Shown here one piece after another: positions 46,619-58,637 of a DNA stretch of 64,000 nucleotides. The position numbers were made by a program, and so were the translations under genes. The notes beneath the pieces were generated by a model. That model made no database searches and was not told the origin of the DNA. It worked only from the letters and a program-made list of their open reading frames with translations. The DNA is from Zanthoxylum bungeanum (lineage: Eukaryota > Streptophyta > Magnoliopsida > Sapindales > Rutaceae): assembly GCA_019454045.1 (NCBI GenBank), contig SKCR01007781.1, positions 1 through 64,000 of the forward strand. Direction: 5' to 3'. Numbering within the stretch: position 1 is the first letter of the stretch; each line of letters starts with the position of its first letter.

Positions 46619-47287
46619 TTGGGAAGCATAATGTATAACATGTTATGTATTAGACCTGATATCAGCTTCGCAGTTAGTGTTACCAACATGTATCAGCCCA
46701 ATCCAGGTAATGACTATTGGATGACCATTAAACATATCCTCAAGTATCTTAAAGGTACTAAGGATAAGTTGATAATATATGGAGGAAATGAACTGCAAGT
46801 TAATGGGTATACAGACTCTGATTTCCAATCGGATCCTGATGATAGAAAGTCTACATTAGGATTCATGTTTACCCTTAACGGAGGTACAATATTTTGGAAG
46901 AGTTCCAAACAGGGGTCAACATCTGATTCCACTATAGAGGCGGAATATATTGCAACTTCTGAAGCTACAAAGGAAGCTGTAAGAGTTAGGAAATTTATCA
47001 TAGAATTGGGAGTAGTCCCAAATATCGAGAATCTGATTCTGTTATATTGTGATAATACTAGAGCCATTGCGTAAGTAAAGGAATCAAGGGCGCATTAGAA
47101 GTCGAAGCATGTGGAATGAAAATACCACATCATTCGAGAGATTATGTCGTGAGGGGACATTGTCGTGTGCAAGGTACCAAGTGAAGATAATTTAACAGAC
47201 CCGCTTACCAAGAGCATTCCTCCGAAGTTATTTAATAACATGTGGAGTCGATGGGTATTAGATACAATCGATATTGACACTAAAGCA
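46619..47287 (+). pseudogene. Copia RNase H region (151-codon ORF, then broken tail)
   Basis: 46619-47074 is open: GSIMYNMLCIRPDISFAV, NPGNDYWMTIKHILKYLKGT, GYTDSDFQSDPDDRKSTLGF, TIFWKSSKQGST, TIEAEYIATSEATKEAV, LLYCDNTRAIA. The TDSD, EAEYIA and CDN acids of RNase H are present. After the stop the frame goes on with KSKHVE, IIREIMSRGDIVVCKVPSED and NLTDPLTKSIP, then 47287. RNase H would degrade the RNA strand during reverse transcription. The upstream RT is broken, so no active polyprotein is expected. Confidence 0.88.
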
Positions 47288-47299
47288 AGTGGAAGAATT
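47287..47299 (+). promoter_or_regulatory. Polypurine tract of element B
   Basis: AAGTGGAAGAATT directly precedes the 3' LTR, in the same place as the AAGTGGGAGAT of family A. Confidence 0.65.
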
Positions 47300-49669
47300 T
47301 GTTAGGGTTCATGCTCAGAGCGCCAATTTTCTTATGTATTTCCCTCTAAGTACTTATGTAACTTTTTATTACGAAAAAAATAAATAGTTTCTATTATATA
47401 ACATATCTTTTTATATGGTAAGGACGTAATTGACCTTAGAATGATTAGTTATGATACTATTGCAAAAACGTCACAACTGACATTGAGTTGTATCATGACA
47501 TTGTCATTCTTAGATAATTTCTGGTCAAGGTTTACACTACTTGGTTAGTAAAGTAAATATGTTGAGACCGGTACATGTCGTATATTGGAATCTTTGATTC
47601 TAATGGTTTCTCAATGAACCATGAGTCTTGGAGACTCGTATAGACATGTAGGTATTTATAGCGGATAAACACTGAATGACTCACAGAAGATTCTTAATTG
47701 ATGGTACACCAAAGTCAATCAGAATCTTCTCGGGTTGAGTATCATATTGATTCTTTGACTTGAGATACCACTGTGGATATATAGGTTATCCTCCACACTT
47801 TGATAACAGTCACATAACTGATCTATTAAGATCAGGCCTTCACATGTTTGTTGGGTGAGGACTGATGCTCAGGTTATCTTATGTGTGTCAAGAAATGATC
47901 CGTCAGTTCTGTGTACAGAGCACAGATATTCAATATGGAATTAGCAATCTGTTAAATCCATGGACCCGTGGTACACTATAGAAATGAGTTTTAAGTGTTA
48001 TTAAGAGATTGCTAATAGAAACGTCGACATGATTATATTTATAGAGATTTGACGTTTATATCTATATCTCTGGAATAATCCGGATACCTGTGACGGAGGG
48101 ATTATACTCCTTGACATGTATGGTTCAGTGAGTTTATTCGTGTTCGTTATAATTTATTGGCGGGTAGATTATGATCACGAAATTGGATTTCGTGACGGAT
48201 ATGCCTAAACCTATAGAGTCTAACTAATGAAATAAACTCGTAAAGCACTATGGCAACTTTTATGAATAATATTGATTATTTATAAATCGTTTAACGATTA
48301 AACGAAAGATACATGCTTTAGAGGTCGATCCGTTATTTCCTAATTAATGTGTATTTATATTTAATATATGATATTATTAAATATACATTAATTAAATGTC
48401 AAATTGTGATATTTGACATATATCATTAATATATGTATTTGAAATATTTAAAGTAAATATATATATATATATATTTGAGATATTTTTAATAAATTAATTA
48501 ATTAATTTTTAAATAATTAAAGTAATTAAAATATAAATATCTTACAAAATGATAAAGTTATAAAATGATTATTTAGTGTAAATTGTTTACTTTACATTAA
48601 AGGAGAATGTTATCAAATTGACTTTGTATTCTTTAAATTGGATTTAAAATTGCAAAATATCTATTTTTTATTTTTCCCTCATTTTCGGCCACATGACCTA
48701 GATATTTAAAGGTTATATTTTTCCATTTGCTTAACACAAGTTCAAGCCTTCAAAATATAAACAAAACAAAGTTGAGAGAAAAGAGAAGAAACAAGAAGTA
48801 ATTCAAGAAAGCTTGGATTTAAGTAAATTTTTCCAACTTTCTATTAGGGGGAAACTTGTTCCTTTTGTTCTTGCCTACAACATGTGTAGTTCTTAAGTTT
48901 TTCTACTCTCTTTTGTTTGTGTTTTTGATGGTTGGAAGCATGGATAATGGGTGTATGCATGTATGATGTTGAAAGAAAGCTTATAAGGAGTTAGTAAGCA
49001 TTCTTTTGGTTATTTGATAATCAAGTTGTCATTCTAGAGTTGTTAGGCCCCTCATTGATGACCTAGAATTATTTTAGAGTTATTTCAAAGGGGTGATACT
49101 TGTTTGGTGTTGTGAAGATTGAATTAAAGTATTGAATTTGTTTAATTTTGGCTAATTTGTTAATTAGACTAATTTGTGAAACTAGGGTTCTTAACCTTTT
49201 CCAAATTTGGGGCTTTTTATATATGTGTTGTGTAATGATGTATATATGATGTATATTAAATTTGGTAATGATTGGATTTTATCTTGACTTGTTTTGAACA
49301 AGATGGACCAAATTGTAAAACTTGGAAAATTGAGGGACCTCTCGGCGATTTGAAGTTTTTTATGGTTTTGTGTTGCAATTTATATTTTGATGTATTAGAC
49401 ATGTATAAATCATTTTGGGATTGATTTAGAATCACTTAAAATTATATTTGACAATTTGAGGACTAAAATGAACAAAATGCAAACTTTGAGGGGTCATTCG
49501 GTAATTATGAAGAAATATGATTTCTTGGGTAAAAATTCAGTTTTTAAGTATTGAGTAACTAGAATAAATAAGTTTATTTTAATTGCCTAAGAAAAATTAT
49601 TGAAATCGGAAAATTTTGATTTTCCGTATTCCGCTACGTTTACCCATATTTGCCCATAAAAACCCAATA
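47300..49669 (+). repeat. 3' LTR of element B
   Basis: 2370 bases, TGTTAGGGTTCATGCTC...AACCCAATA (a C to T change in the last CCAACA). Aligns with 19473-27491 minus its insertion and with 11226-12985. Holds CGTTTAA/CGA/TTAAACG (about 48287) and ATGTCAAAT...ATTTGACAT (about 48395). It preserves the empty site for the gag-only element at about 48934. Confidence 0.85.
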
Positions 49670-49674
49670 TAAAT

Positions 49675-49748
49675 CGCTACTAATTATGTCAGAATGACGT
49701 CTCGAAGATTTTTAGGATGTTAGTCATCAACACGGCTACAAGCATCAT
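49675..49748 (+). repeat. Middle piece of the chromovirus-like host LTR
   Basis: Short stretch between the right duplication of element B and the left duplication (TCACA, 49749-49753) of the minus-strand element. By position it continues 18591-19472. Confidence 0.35.
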
Positions 49749-51402
49749 TCACATGTTAGTGTCCTATACTTGCCACAAGATCACTAAGATTATTTGTTGT
49801 GTGAAAAATCAAAGACAAGTTGCGGAAAAACTTACTTTGATCGGATGACATTCAAAACTTTTCTTTGTATTTGTTGAAGCTCCAAGCTTTGTAGAGTGTT
49901 TCTAACACTTGGGTGAGTTTCCTTATAACCTTGATCCACTCGTTATGTGCTAGCAAGAACAAAAATTGAAAGAACAAATTTCCCTCCAAGAGTAGCAAAC
50001 TTTCGGCCATGGGAGGAAGAGGAGAAGAGAGAGTTTTTTTTGATATTTTTGATTTCCAAAAACTTATCCAAAAGTCAACAACAAAAATGTGTATATCCTT
50101 TTCCAAAAAAGAAAATGCAAAGTGTGTTGGACAAGTTAGCATTAAAGCTCCCAACCACCTACATCACTCAAGTAACTTGTTGATGTAAGTTGGTGGTTCC
50201 CACACTTAAATTCAAAATTCAAGTTGGGTTGCTCTACACACTTCGGGCTCGGGTTCGTCCAATTTAAATAAATTCTAAATTTATTACAACAATTTCTAAA
50301 ATTGCCCTCACCCTTCTAATATACATTATTCATACAAATACATCCAAGTATTCACACAAAGCATGTTATTCAATCAATCTAATCCAATTAATTAATCTTT
50401 GAATTAATGATCATCCAATGTTCAAACAACGATTTGATTTGCGCGAGTCCAACTCGTTTAAGAATAAATACTCAAAGTACGTATTCTTGAATTATATCGA
50501 ACTATAATTTTAAATCCAATTTAAATTGTATTCAATACTAATTCTAATTTAATTCCAAATTAAATAATTACACTTTTAATAGTGCATTTTAGACTTGGAT
50601 TCCAAATCCAATCTTAATGGGTCTCGAATGCCCAATTAGTATTCAATACTATTCAATTAAAGTCCAATGAGCTTTTAATTAATTCTTTAGGCATGGGCTT
50701 TGGCCATTATGGATCAAACCCAAGATGTCAAGGCCCAATTAGGAATCACCCTATGCCAAAAATCAATTTAGGCCCATTTGGCCCAATTAAATTTTTAAAG
50801 GCCCAATGTCATATTTTGGACTTTATGGAAATGATTTGAGGCCCAATTGGATCCAACCCAATTGTCATAAACCAAACTTGGCCCAATCAAGCCCATTAAT
50901 CCCAATTACAACAAATTAAATTAACACATTATTCCAAATTACATATTAATTTAATTAAAGTGCAATTAACATAATCAATCAACTAATCTAATGTTACCAA
51001 AACACTAATTAAATCAATTAATCATGCTCTTTAATTCCAATTCATGTCCAACACAAATTGAAGCAAAATAACTCATTCTAACATGCTTATGCTCAGGGTT
51101 TTGACAAGAAATTATCATGCAATTTGATTTCAGTCCAATTAAATCAATATCTAACATACATTTCATGTCAACAACACATCAAATTTTCAAAAAATCATCA
51201 TGAGCACAACCTAGGGTATATTCGGCCATGTCAAAGGATTTGGAGATTTTTGATCTAATCAATTTTCCCAAATCCATCAATGCACAAATCCAATTCAACA
51301 TCATATAAACATAACCACATAACCAATTTAGGCAAATCATGCTCCAAACACAAAATCCCCAAATTAAAGTCATGAACCCTAGATTTTCAAATCAAGCTTA
51401 GG

Positions 51403-51418
51403 ATTGCTCTGATACCAT
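51403..51418 (-). promoter_or_regulatory. Primer binding site, initiator-Met type
   Basis: On the minus strand ATGGTATCAGAGCAAT directly follows the LTR. TGGTATCAGAGC is a full match to the initiator-Met site, unlike the variant in A4 and A5. Confidence 0.85.
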
Positions 51419-53383
51419 TGTTAGTGTCCTACACTTGCCACAAGATCACTAAGATGATTTGTTGTGTGAAAAATCAAAGACAAGTTGCGGACAAACTTAC
51501 TTTGATCAGATGAGATTCAAAATGTTTCTTTGTATTTGTTGAAGCTCCAAGCTTTGTAGAGTGTTTCCAACACTTGGGTGAGTTTCCCTATCACCTTGAT
51601 TCACTCCTTTATATGCTAGCAAGAACAAAAATTGAAAGAAAGATTTGCCCTCCAAGAGTAGCAAACTTTCGGCCAAGGGAGGAAGAGGAGAAGAGAAAGT
51701 GTTTTTTGATATTTTTGATTTCCAAAAACTTATCCAAAAGTCAACAACCAAAATGTGTATATCATTTTCCAAAAAAAGAAAATGCAAAGTGTGTTGAACA
51801 AGTTAGAATTAAAGCTCTCAACCACTTCCATCACTCAAGTGACTTGTTGATGTAACACACTTAAATTCAAAATTCAAGTTGGGTTGCTCAACACACTTCG
51901 GGCTCGGGTTCATCTAATCCGATTAAACGAATTTTCTATTGCGACATAATTAAATCCAATTTAATTAAATAACAATGCCTCGCAAAATTATTACGGAATT
52001 CGCTTACGAATTAATACCAAAATAATTTGTTCGTTTGAATTAAAATCCAATTTTAATTCTGTATTGAAATCTAATTTCAATTAATATATCTAATATATTA
52101 TTTTAGCCCAATTAAATAAATTAAACAGTAAAATCCAATTTCACTATTAAATTCATTTTGCAGATTAATTCCAAATTAATCGCGTTCTCTCTTTTCGACG
52201 AATTTAATCCCAGATAAATTCTCCATGTAATTAATCCCTGATTAATTCTTTCTCTGATAATTAATCACATATTAATTTTTGCCATAATTAATCCCAGATT
52301 AATTTTCTCTTTCATAATTAATCCCAGATTAATTCTGTTCGAGTCAAATCTCATCGGTGAATCTTTGGGAACCGACCCTAGAGATCCATGGATATGTTGA
52401 AAGTAAATCTGGTTGTCGGACTATCCGAACACGTGTGTACCATGTACCATGTTCTTACCGATTTACAAGATATGGTTGGCTTCTAGCAAAGCACTTTGCC
52501 TACCCAATTCTCCAGAAATATTCAACGAAGAATATGTAATCTTTATCAGGCGTAGTATATAGTGTATTGCGTATTACGATCCAATATCAGATGTCACATT
52601 CTAGGTCTGGGGCTGGAATTGTGTCTGCCCCCGTATGAAGCACATATCGGATCACTAGCAACTAGTCTCTATAATCGGATAATAATGACCTAGTCATATA
52701 TATTATCCCGATAGCTGCAGCATATAAGAGTACCAGTTTTATATCCTACGTGATCATCATCTCCATATGACTGAAGTAATACTTCCATCTTGACATCACA
52801 CCCAATACACTACGATTCTCAGTATACCCAGAAGAGGCGTACACAGAACCTGTTAAAGCCCCGGATGACCAAACCAAAGCGTACTAATTGTCGCAAGTAT
52901 TATCGATGCAAGTCTCAGGTTAAGACACCTATTACACCTACCCTGATTCGGATTCCCATAAATACATAGTCATACTACCAATGGGATTCCGAGGGGTCTA
53001 TCCAGAGTGAAGCTATTCTCATACCATCGGTTAACAGAACCTCCTATCACACTTGCATAAGTATCTAATACTTAAATATATGAGAACTATGTCGTTAAAC
53101 TTCCATAACGCGCACAAGTGCAATACTAGCCTATTCTGCATTATCGATGTCCAGTCTCGATAATACTACGACTAGGGATATTTAATGATCAAATCTTTCA
53201 TGGATTAATACTGTCTCATATCTTATTAATCCGGAATGATCATATGGACTTTTATCATTTATATATCTAAGTAATCCAATTACAAATTATAAAAGAGCAA
53301 TTTCCTTAGTCACATAGTTAATTTGTACAAAGAACACCATGTCTTTTACAAATAGTGATGTTATGGATCATAGTTGTCCAACA
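51419..53383 (-). repeat. 5' LTR of the minus-strand copia derivative
   Basis: 1965 bases. Contains the palindrome chain (about 51900-52340): on the minus strand GAATTAAAAT/TGG/ATTTTAATTC near 52037, TTGAAAT..ATTTCAA, GATTAATT/TGG/AATTAATC near 52165, and repeated ATTAATC/TGG/GATTAAT at 52280-52335. Confidence 0.85.
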
Positions 53384-53388
53384 TCACA

Positions 53389-54581
53389 CGCTTATGTAAA
53401 ATCGTAATTACTTACGTATACTAATGATATTTTGAATATATGCTTTATAGATTTTATGCATGATATAGTTCCACACGACCTCAGGAGTAGTAGATCTTGA
53501 CATCAGCTTTGTGAGTGAATGTTATGATTTTTCATGTTTTCAAACTCTAAGTTTTTATAAACTAAGTTTAAGCTTATGTGAATACTGAACTTTAAATTAT
53601 ATCAATATACCTTCTATTGCTATGTCTTCATGTTGGACAATTCGAATATACATATTGCATGTTTTTATATCTCAAAGTCAAGGCAATTTATATGTGTTCT
53701 CAAGCTAATTTACATAATTATGTTGCTATATGATCACGATTTCATGAGTTTATATTACATGATTTAGATTGGTTCAGGTTTAGTATGCAAATTTGAAATT
53801 AATTTCAAACTCTAGTATAGTGTCATTCCCTTATGTATAGTTTACTTGAATATGCTCACATTGTATAATGGTTCTTGAAACCCTCTTAAGTTTATTTATG
53901 TTCATTTTTATGCTCCCCTCCTTACGTGATAATAGATTATCTCTAAGTAGGTTTCACGCCCCCCATACTACTTTTTATAGAGATACATATTTTACGATGA
54001 TTTGGTTTTGTAAAAGATTTTAGAGACAATAGATTTTGAAATCAGATTTTATTACAACAAATTTTATTACATGATAGTTTATTACAGTAGAGATTGAATT
54101 CGATTTTATTTATAATAGATTTTGATTTTTCTAACATTCATGTTTTATTATTTTGTAATATCTACTCACTGAGTATTCCAAAGTACTCAACCCACTACAC
54201 AAGATATGTTTTGTAGGATTTCTGGAGGACAAGTTCATGGAACCGATTATTATTTTGTAGTCATTATAGTGTCATGGGTCCGTCGAGTTGAGTACCTTGA
54301 GCATTGTATAATCATAGCTATGTTTTGGAAAATTATGTATAAGATTATTTGTAATTAGATTAATAAAGTTTGTCATAATAAAATTGTGCATATAAATTAT
54401 TCAGTTTCATAGCTATATTTTAAAGTTGGGGCACATCGTGGTAATGTGTTTTATGTATGAATCATATGTTATGATGTGATGGGTAAGAGTTAGTAGATGC
54501 ATATAGACAGTCAGACAGAGGCTGATGGTGATAGAGTAATTTATCGTCTGCCGGTAACATCTCCGTATCTGGGAGGTTACA
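53389..54581 (+). repeat. 3' part of the chromovirus-like host LTR
   Basis: Has ACTCACTGAGTATTCCAAAG, then TACTCAACCC near 54163, a hallmark of plant chromovirus LTR 3' regions, and ends GGGAGGTTACA. No ORF. Probably the right end of the LTR that starts at 18591. Confidence 0.5.
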
Positions 54582-55066
54582 CTAATGAACTTGGAAAATG
54601 AAGTTTTAGTTTAGCGTTTAAAATTGATAAAGCGTTATTATATTTGTTTGAATCGATTTTCTTACATAATAAGAATATACTTATAGGGCATGCACAACCA
54701 CAATTAAAACTTGATCATAACGAATTTGACTTAAATTAATTATCTTAAGAATATATGTATTTAAACTAAGTTGGACATTTATACTCGACCATCGGAAGAG
54801 ACTTGTAGATAACTTCATATTTTAGGTTAGTAATCCATGATAATCATTCAGTTGTAGGAAAAGTGTATACCTTTTTAACGTGCATGATGACTTGTAACTC
54901 TTAGTTTTTTCTTGCATAAAGTTTTCCAAAGGTCATAATCTCAGTTTTTAATTTTCTTTAGTTTAAATTAATCTCAAAATCAAATCTCGTAATCATTCGC
55001 TCAATTAGAAAAAGAATAAATATTATTTTAATATTTAATATGATTAATGGTAAGTCCATATGCGTT
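54582..55066 (+). repeat. Relic of a gypsy LTR 3' region
   Basis: Text at 54770-54870 (GGACATTTATACTCGACCAT, then CGGAAGAGACTTGTAGATAA) and TAAGTCCATATGCG at 55051 matches 42530-42620 and 42865-42880 of the gypsy solo LTR at low identity. It continues after the CACTA element at 56191. Confidence 0.45.
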
Positions 55067-56187
55067 CACTACAACAAAATTGACTTTTAGTGACGAAACT
55101 TTTGCCACTAAAACTATTATTTCGCCACTAAAACTATTAGTGGCGAAATATAATTTCGCCACTAAAAGTGCGACACAAAAGGTATTAGTGGCGAAAATTT
55201 AATTCGCCACTAAAAGTATATTTTTTTCGCCACTGAAGGTTCATTTTTAGTGGCGAAATAATTTTCGCAACTAAAAGTACAATCTGATCAAATAAATAAT
55301 TTTCAAATTTTTAATACACCATATGTTATTTTATATTATAAAATGATACAAAATATAAATTTTAATACATTAATTTAATGATCATATACATTAATATATG
55401 TAAATAAAATATTTGTATTTATAAGAATGATTAACTAGTTACAATTCAAAAATTAAAAGTTATTGATTTCGTCTTATATCTAAATTTACATTTTATATCC
55501 AAACTACAAAAAAGACTTTGAACATATAGTGAAAGTCAACGAAACCATTCATTGAATGAACTAGCTTCTCATTTGTAATATCTGCAAGGGACTGAAAGAA
55601 GTTGCTCTTATTGTTTACAGTGACTGTTGGTTGCAGTTTACCAGTTGGTTGAGCACTCGAAATCTCAAGACCTGATAGTACCTGAGATAAAAGAAAAAAT
55701 GACGCAAACAAAGTCAATTCTACAAATAAATTCTAGTAGTCCCCCAAATAAATTCTAGAAACAAACAGAATCAGCATAAACTTCATGTAGCTCAAAGGAA
55801 GTAACTTAAATGCCCAAACCTCATCAAAATCAGCAAAAATGCATGAAAACTATTCCATGAACCACAAGGAAAGTAAGGGTCGATAAGAATACTGAACAAA
55901 AAAAACAAAACAAAACAAAAACAAGTTATTATAGTACCATCGCTAAAAAGCATTGCAAGCTTGAGGCCCTTAAAAAATAAAAATAATTTTTTATTTCGCC
56001 ACTAAAAGTCTATTTTTTACTGTTTTTAGTGGCGAATTTATATTTCGCCACTAAAAGCAGTAATTTTTAGTGGTGAAATTAAATTTCGTCACTAAAAGTA
56101 ATTTTTTGTGGCGAAATATAAATTTGCCCTTGAAAATTACTTTTAGTGGCAAAATTTTCGCCACAAAAAGTGAACTTTGTTGTAATG
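55067..56187 (+). mobile_element. Non-autonomous CACTA transposon
   Basis: 1121 bases. Left end CACTACAACAAAATTG; right end ACTTTGTTGTAATG, the complement with one G to A change in the last five bases. The 3-base duplication GTT occurs at 55064-55066 and 56188-56190. Both ends have many subterminal repeats of TTTAGTGGCGAAA in both orientations (55080-55290 and 55990-56175), the usual transposase-binding arrangement. There is no transposase. The 74-codon minus frame at 55493-55717 has no recognised domain. Confidence 0.9.
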
Positions 56188-56190
56188 GTT

Positions 56191-57062
56191 CGATCTTTAT
56201 TATACTACTTGTGCAATATGTGCACTTACGTATAATATAAAATTTATATCATATATTAAAAAAAAATTAATTTAACTTTACCCATCCACCAACCTTAAAA
56301 AAAAACTGAAGAAACCTTTCATATAACCTATGATTTAATGTATATAAGGCCAATCACAACAAAGCTATAAAATTATCACATGATGATTCTTTCACTAAAT
56401 AAGTTCAAGAAATGAATGTGTACATGCACGCTTTAAGTCGTGCTTGGCTTACAAAAGCAGTGATATAAAAATTTGTACATGGCAACCATGTTCGATTTTG
56501 GAGTATAATGGAAGGGCACCAAACTTAGTTATGTATATTTATTTGGTCGTTGACATGAAATCCGAAAAGAGAAGAAATATATTTTTGAAGAATCTTTGTC
56601 CATGATGAGTATACTACTAAATTTTTGGATGTCATTAACCAGTTTAAGAGTAATTTTAATAAAAGTATAATTATTAATATAAATAATCTAGATTTATTAT
56701 TATATGTAACTAAATAAGGATGGCTATATGTGACACGACATATTGACTTGACATAAATCGAATTTGAAATGGTATAATTAATCATGTCAAATTCACGTAA
56801 TTCGTTTAATAATCTTATGTTTATAGTTCCTAATAACATGAAAACTCGTTTGAGAAAATTAATTCTTTGGATTGCTTATATGTGGTGACTCTTAATCATG
56901 CTATATTAAGTCTTTAGTTTTTTTTTTTTTTTAAGTCTTTAGTTATATATTAGAGTTATTACTCCTTTAATAATTGTATTGGTTAATATTTGAGATTTTT
57001 TATATTATTAATAAGCTGATTGAATGTAAACTAAGTGTAAATGCCAAATTTGGATTAATGAC
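56191..57062 (+). other. Relic LTR end and unassigned AT-rich sequence
   Basis: 56191-56250 (TTCGATCTTTATTATACTAC, then TTGTGCAATATGTGCACTTA) continues the gypsy LTR relic. The rest has no repeat partner or protein motif that I can see. Minus frame 56525-56839 (104 codons) is AT-driven and unrecognised. Confidence 0.45.
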
Positions 57063-57160
57063 TCAAACGTCATTGTGTCTCATATGACACTTGGGCCCAC
57101 ACAACAAATTCACAAAGATCATGTCTCTTAGCCTTCCTCGGGCCCTAATGGCATCATGTG

Positions 57161-57592
57161 CCATATGGCCTCTTCCTTTTGGAGTGTATGGGCTCGTGGG
57201 CCCTGTGTGTGAGTCATGTATGTAGGCTAAAGGCTGTTGATAGCCTTGTGTTGGTGCATATTCAACCCAATAGGCTTGATGTCTGGAATTAATATTGACT
57301 AGAATGTTCATATCTAGTGGGGTTCTGAAGGCTCGAAGCCATGCTAATCGGGCCTTCATCTGGCCCTAATGGCATCATTGGCTGCCAACAAGGCTCGATC
57401 AGCATGGCTTCCAGCCGTTAAAGCCCCACTCGACATGGAAATTCCAGTCGACATTGATTCCAGTCAACATCAAGTCTATTGGGTTAAATATACACTAACA
57501 CAACGCTATCAACAGTCTTGAGTCTACACGCATGACTCACACACAAGTCCTACGAGCGCATATACCCCAAAGGGATCAGACCCATACGGCCT
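57161..57592. repeat. Long imperfect inverted repeat (about 195-base arms)
   Basis: Arms 57161-57354 and 57392-57592, spacer about 37 bases. Matched blocks include AGCATGGCTT, CTATTGGGTT, CTATCAACAG and CATGACTCACACACA, roughly 80% by eye. Both arms read as the same peptide outward: the minus-strand left arm gives LAWLRAFRTPLDMNI, YWVEYAPTQGYQQP, HDSHTGPTSPYTPKG; the plus-strand right arm gives SAWLPAVKAPLDMEI, YWVKYTLTQRYQQ, HDSHTSPTSAYTPKG. An RNA across it would fold into a hairpin. Confidence 0.8.
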
Positions 57593-58280
57593 AAAGGCTT
57601 CCAAGATCGTAGACGACTCGAAAGGTCTCTAGTAGGACCTAATCATGCTACTCAATATCTCAGTAGATGTTGCCTCATATTATGCAGTGCCCCAGTAGGC
57701 ATTGCCCATCAATCTACACATGAAAAATTCCTTCTTAATAAGTAAATCAAATATTTAGGTCAAGACCGATTACTTATAAACACAGTGGTATAATCAAAGT
57801 ACGATAAGGGACTACACCTAATCCCGGATATCTAGGCACCCCTAATTCAGTCTCTACTCTACCACTCTTTCCTAAATAAAATTAGAATACGCACTTCCAT
57901 AAATCTCAATCCGACTAAAGGGGTTACTTCACAGCCAATAAAATGAGAGGGGATCCAAGGGATTGAGGGATTTAAGCTTTGGCTCTCACACTCGAATTTA
58001 TAAGGAATACATTACTCCTTAAACACCAACATGTCGCCCTTACGGTGATATGTGAAGATCGAGGTAACTCTTTGCATTGTTCTTTTCTTTCTTTCCACTC
58101 GTCATCAGCACTGACTTGAGTATTAGAGTGTCTACGACATCCACACCCCAATGGAGGATAATTGCTCTACGTTCATTATGCTTTTATTTTGCAGATCGTT
58201 GGTGTCTTCCTCATATAAATTCTCAATTGTAGATCGAAAGTGAAATTTAGCGTCAATAATTTAGCACCTACTGTGGGGCT
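57593..58280 (+). repeat. Tat-like Ty3/gypsy LTR 3' part and primer site
   Basis: TATA-like TTTATAAGG at about 57997 and a leader follow. The LTR ends near 58255, and 58261-58279 (TTAGCACCTACTGTGGGGC) resembles the TTTGGCGCC...GTGGG primer site of Tat-lineage elements. The LTR start was not found; it may lie near 57063, which would place the inverted repeat inside the LTR. Confidence 0.5.
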
Positions 58281-58632
58281 CTGACGATTAATAGCAAGCA
58301 AGGCTCTCTTAATTTATGGTTTCCAGATCATTCATGGCTTTTGGCAACAAGAACACCCCAGACTTAGTATCTACTCAGTTGGCTACTCTTCAGGAATGAT
58401 TGTGAACATTGGAGGAAGAAACAACACTAACCTCTAGAGGCAATTGGAGCAGACGACTTTAACCTCTCACCGTAGGGGATTCCATGCGCAGCCCAATGGC
58501 CCCGTCTTCCAAACTAATCTCCTATGGGCTTTTAAGGATGCCGTTGGCGAAGACCAGCCCCCGATAGAGCACTCATAGAGGCGCCAGCCTCCCCTGACCT
58601 TCCACTAGTGGATCTACCTCATCAAGTCATCT
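58281..58632 (+). pseudogene. Start of a gypsy gag region, decayed
   Basis: From 58321 a frame reads SRSFMAFGNKNTPDLVSTQL ATLQE then stops; later pieces are Pro/Ser-rich (58480-58620). The position after the primer site suggests gag, but no domain is recognised. Element A5 interrupts it at 58638. Confidence 0.4.
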
Positions 58633-58637
58633 CCAAT

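Larger units (their letters stand above)
19473..49669 (+). mobile_element. Outer family B copia element (Angela/BARE-like), 30.2 kb with nested insertions
   Basis: 5' LTR 19473-27491 (interrupted) and 3' LTR 47300-49669, flanked by TGAAT (19468-19472) and TAAAT (49670-49674), a target duplication with one mismatch. Removing the Athila-type element and the A4 element, each with its 5-base duplication, leaves about 10.5 kb: LTRs of about 2301 and 2370 bases and about 5.9 kb of interior. Order: LTR, decayed primer site, hairpin leader, family-A-like block, integrase, RT, RNase H, polypurine tract, LTR. The integrase-before-RT order is diagnostic of Ty1/copia. Confidence 0.8.
49754..53383 (-). 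mobile_element. Family-A-related copia deletion derivative
   Basis: 3630 bases with perfect TCACA duplications (49749-49753 and 53384-53388). In element sense: full 5' LTR (53383 to 51419, 1965 bases), intact primer site, about 1.15 kb of leader (51418 to about 50262), then the last about 500 bases of the 3' LTR. The rest of the interior and most of the 3' LTR are gone; the join near 50255-50262 lies in AT-rich text. It belongs to a diverged A subfamily (TGTTGGACAACTATGATCC start). Confidence 0.85.

Noticed and set aside
18591..54581. Target duplication for the chromovirus-like host LTR
   Set aside because: The flanking bases ATACT and CTAAT are not the same; the LTR is inferred from its ends and motifs only.
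55493..55717. 74-codon ORF inside the CACTA element as a possible captured gene
   Set aside because: A signal-peptide-like start can be imagined, but there is no recognisable family and no second copy to test.
56525..56839. 104-codon minus-strand ORF
   Set aside because: Ile/Leu/Asn-rich frame in AT-rich DNA with no recognised domain and no partner in the window; kept only as unassigned sequence.
57063..57359. 98-codon minus-strand ORF as a stand-alone gene
   Set aside because: Covers the left arm of the inverted repeat; the same peptide recurs in the right arm with a stop, next to a gypsy primer site, so it is treated as element sequence.
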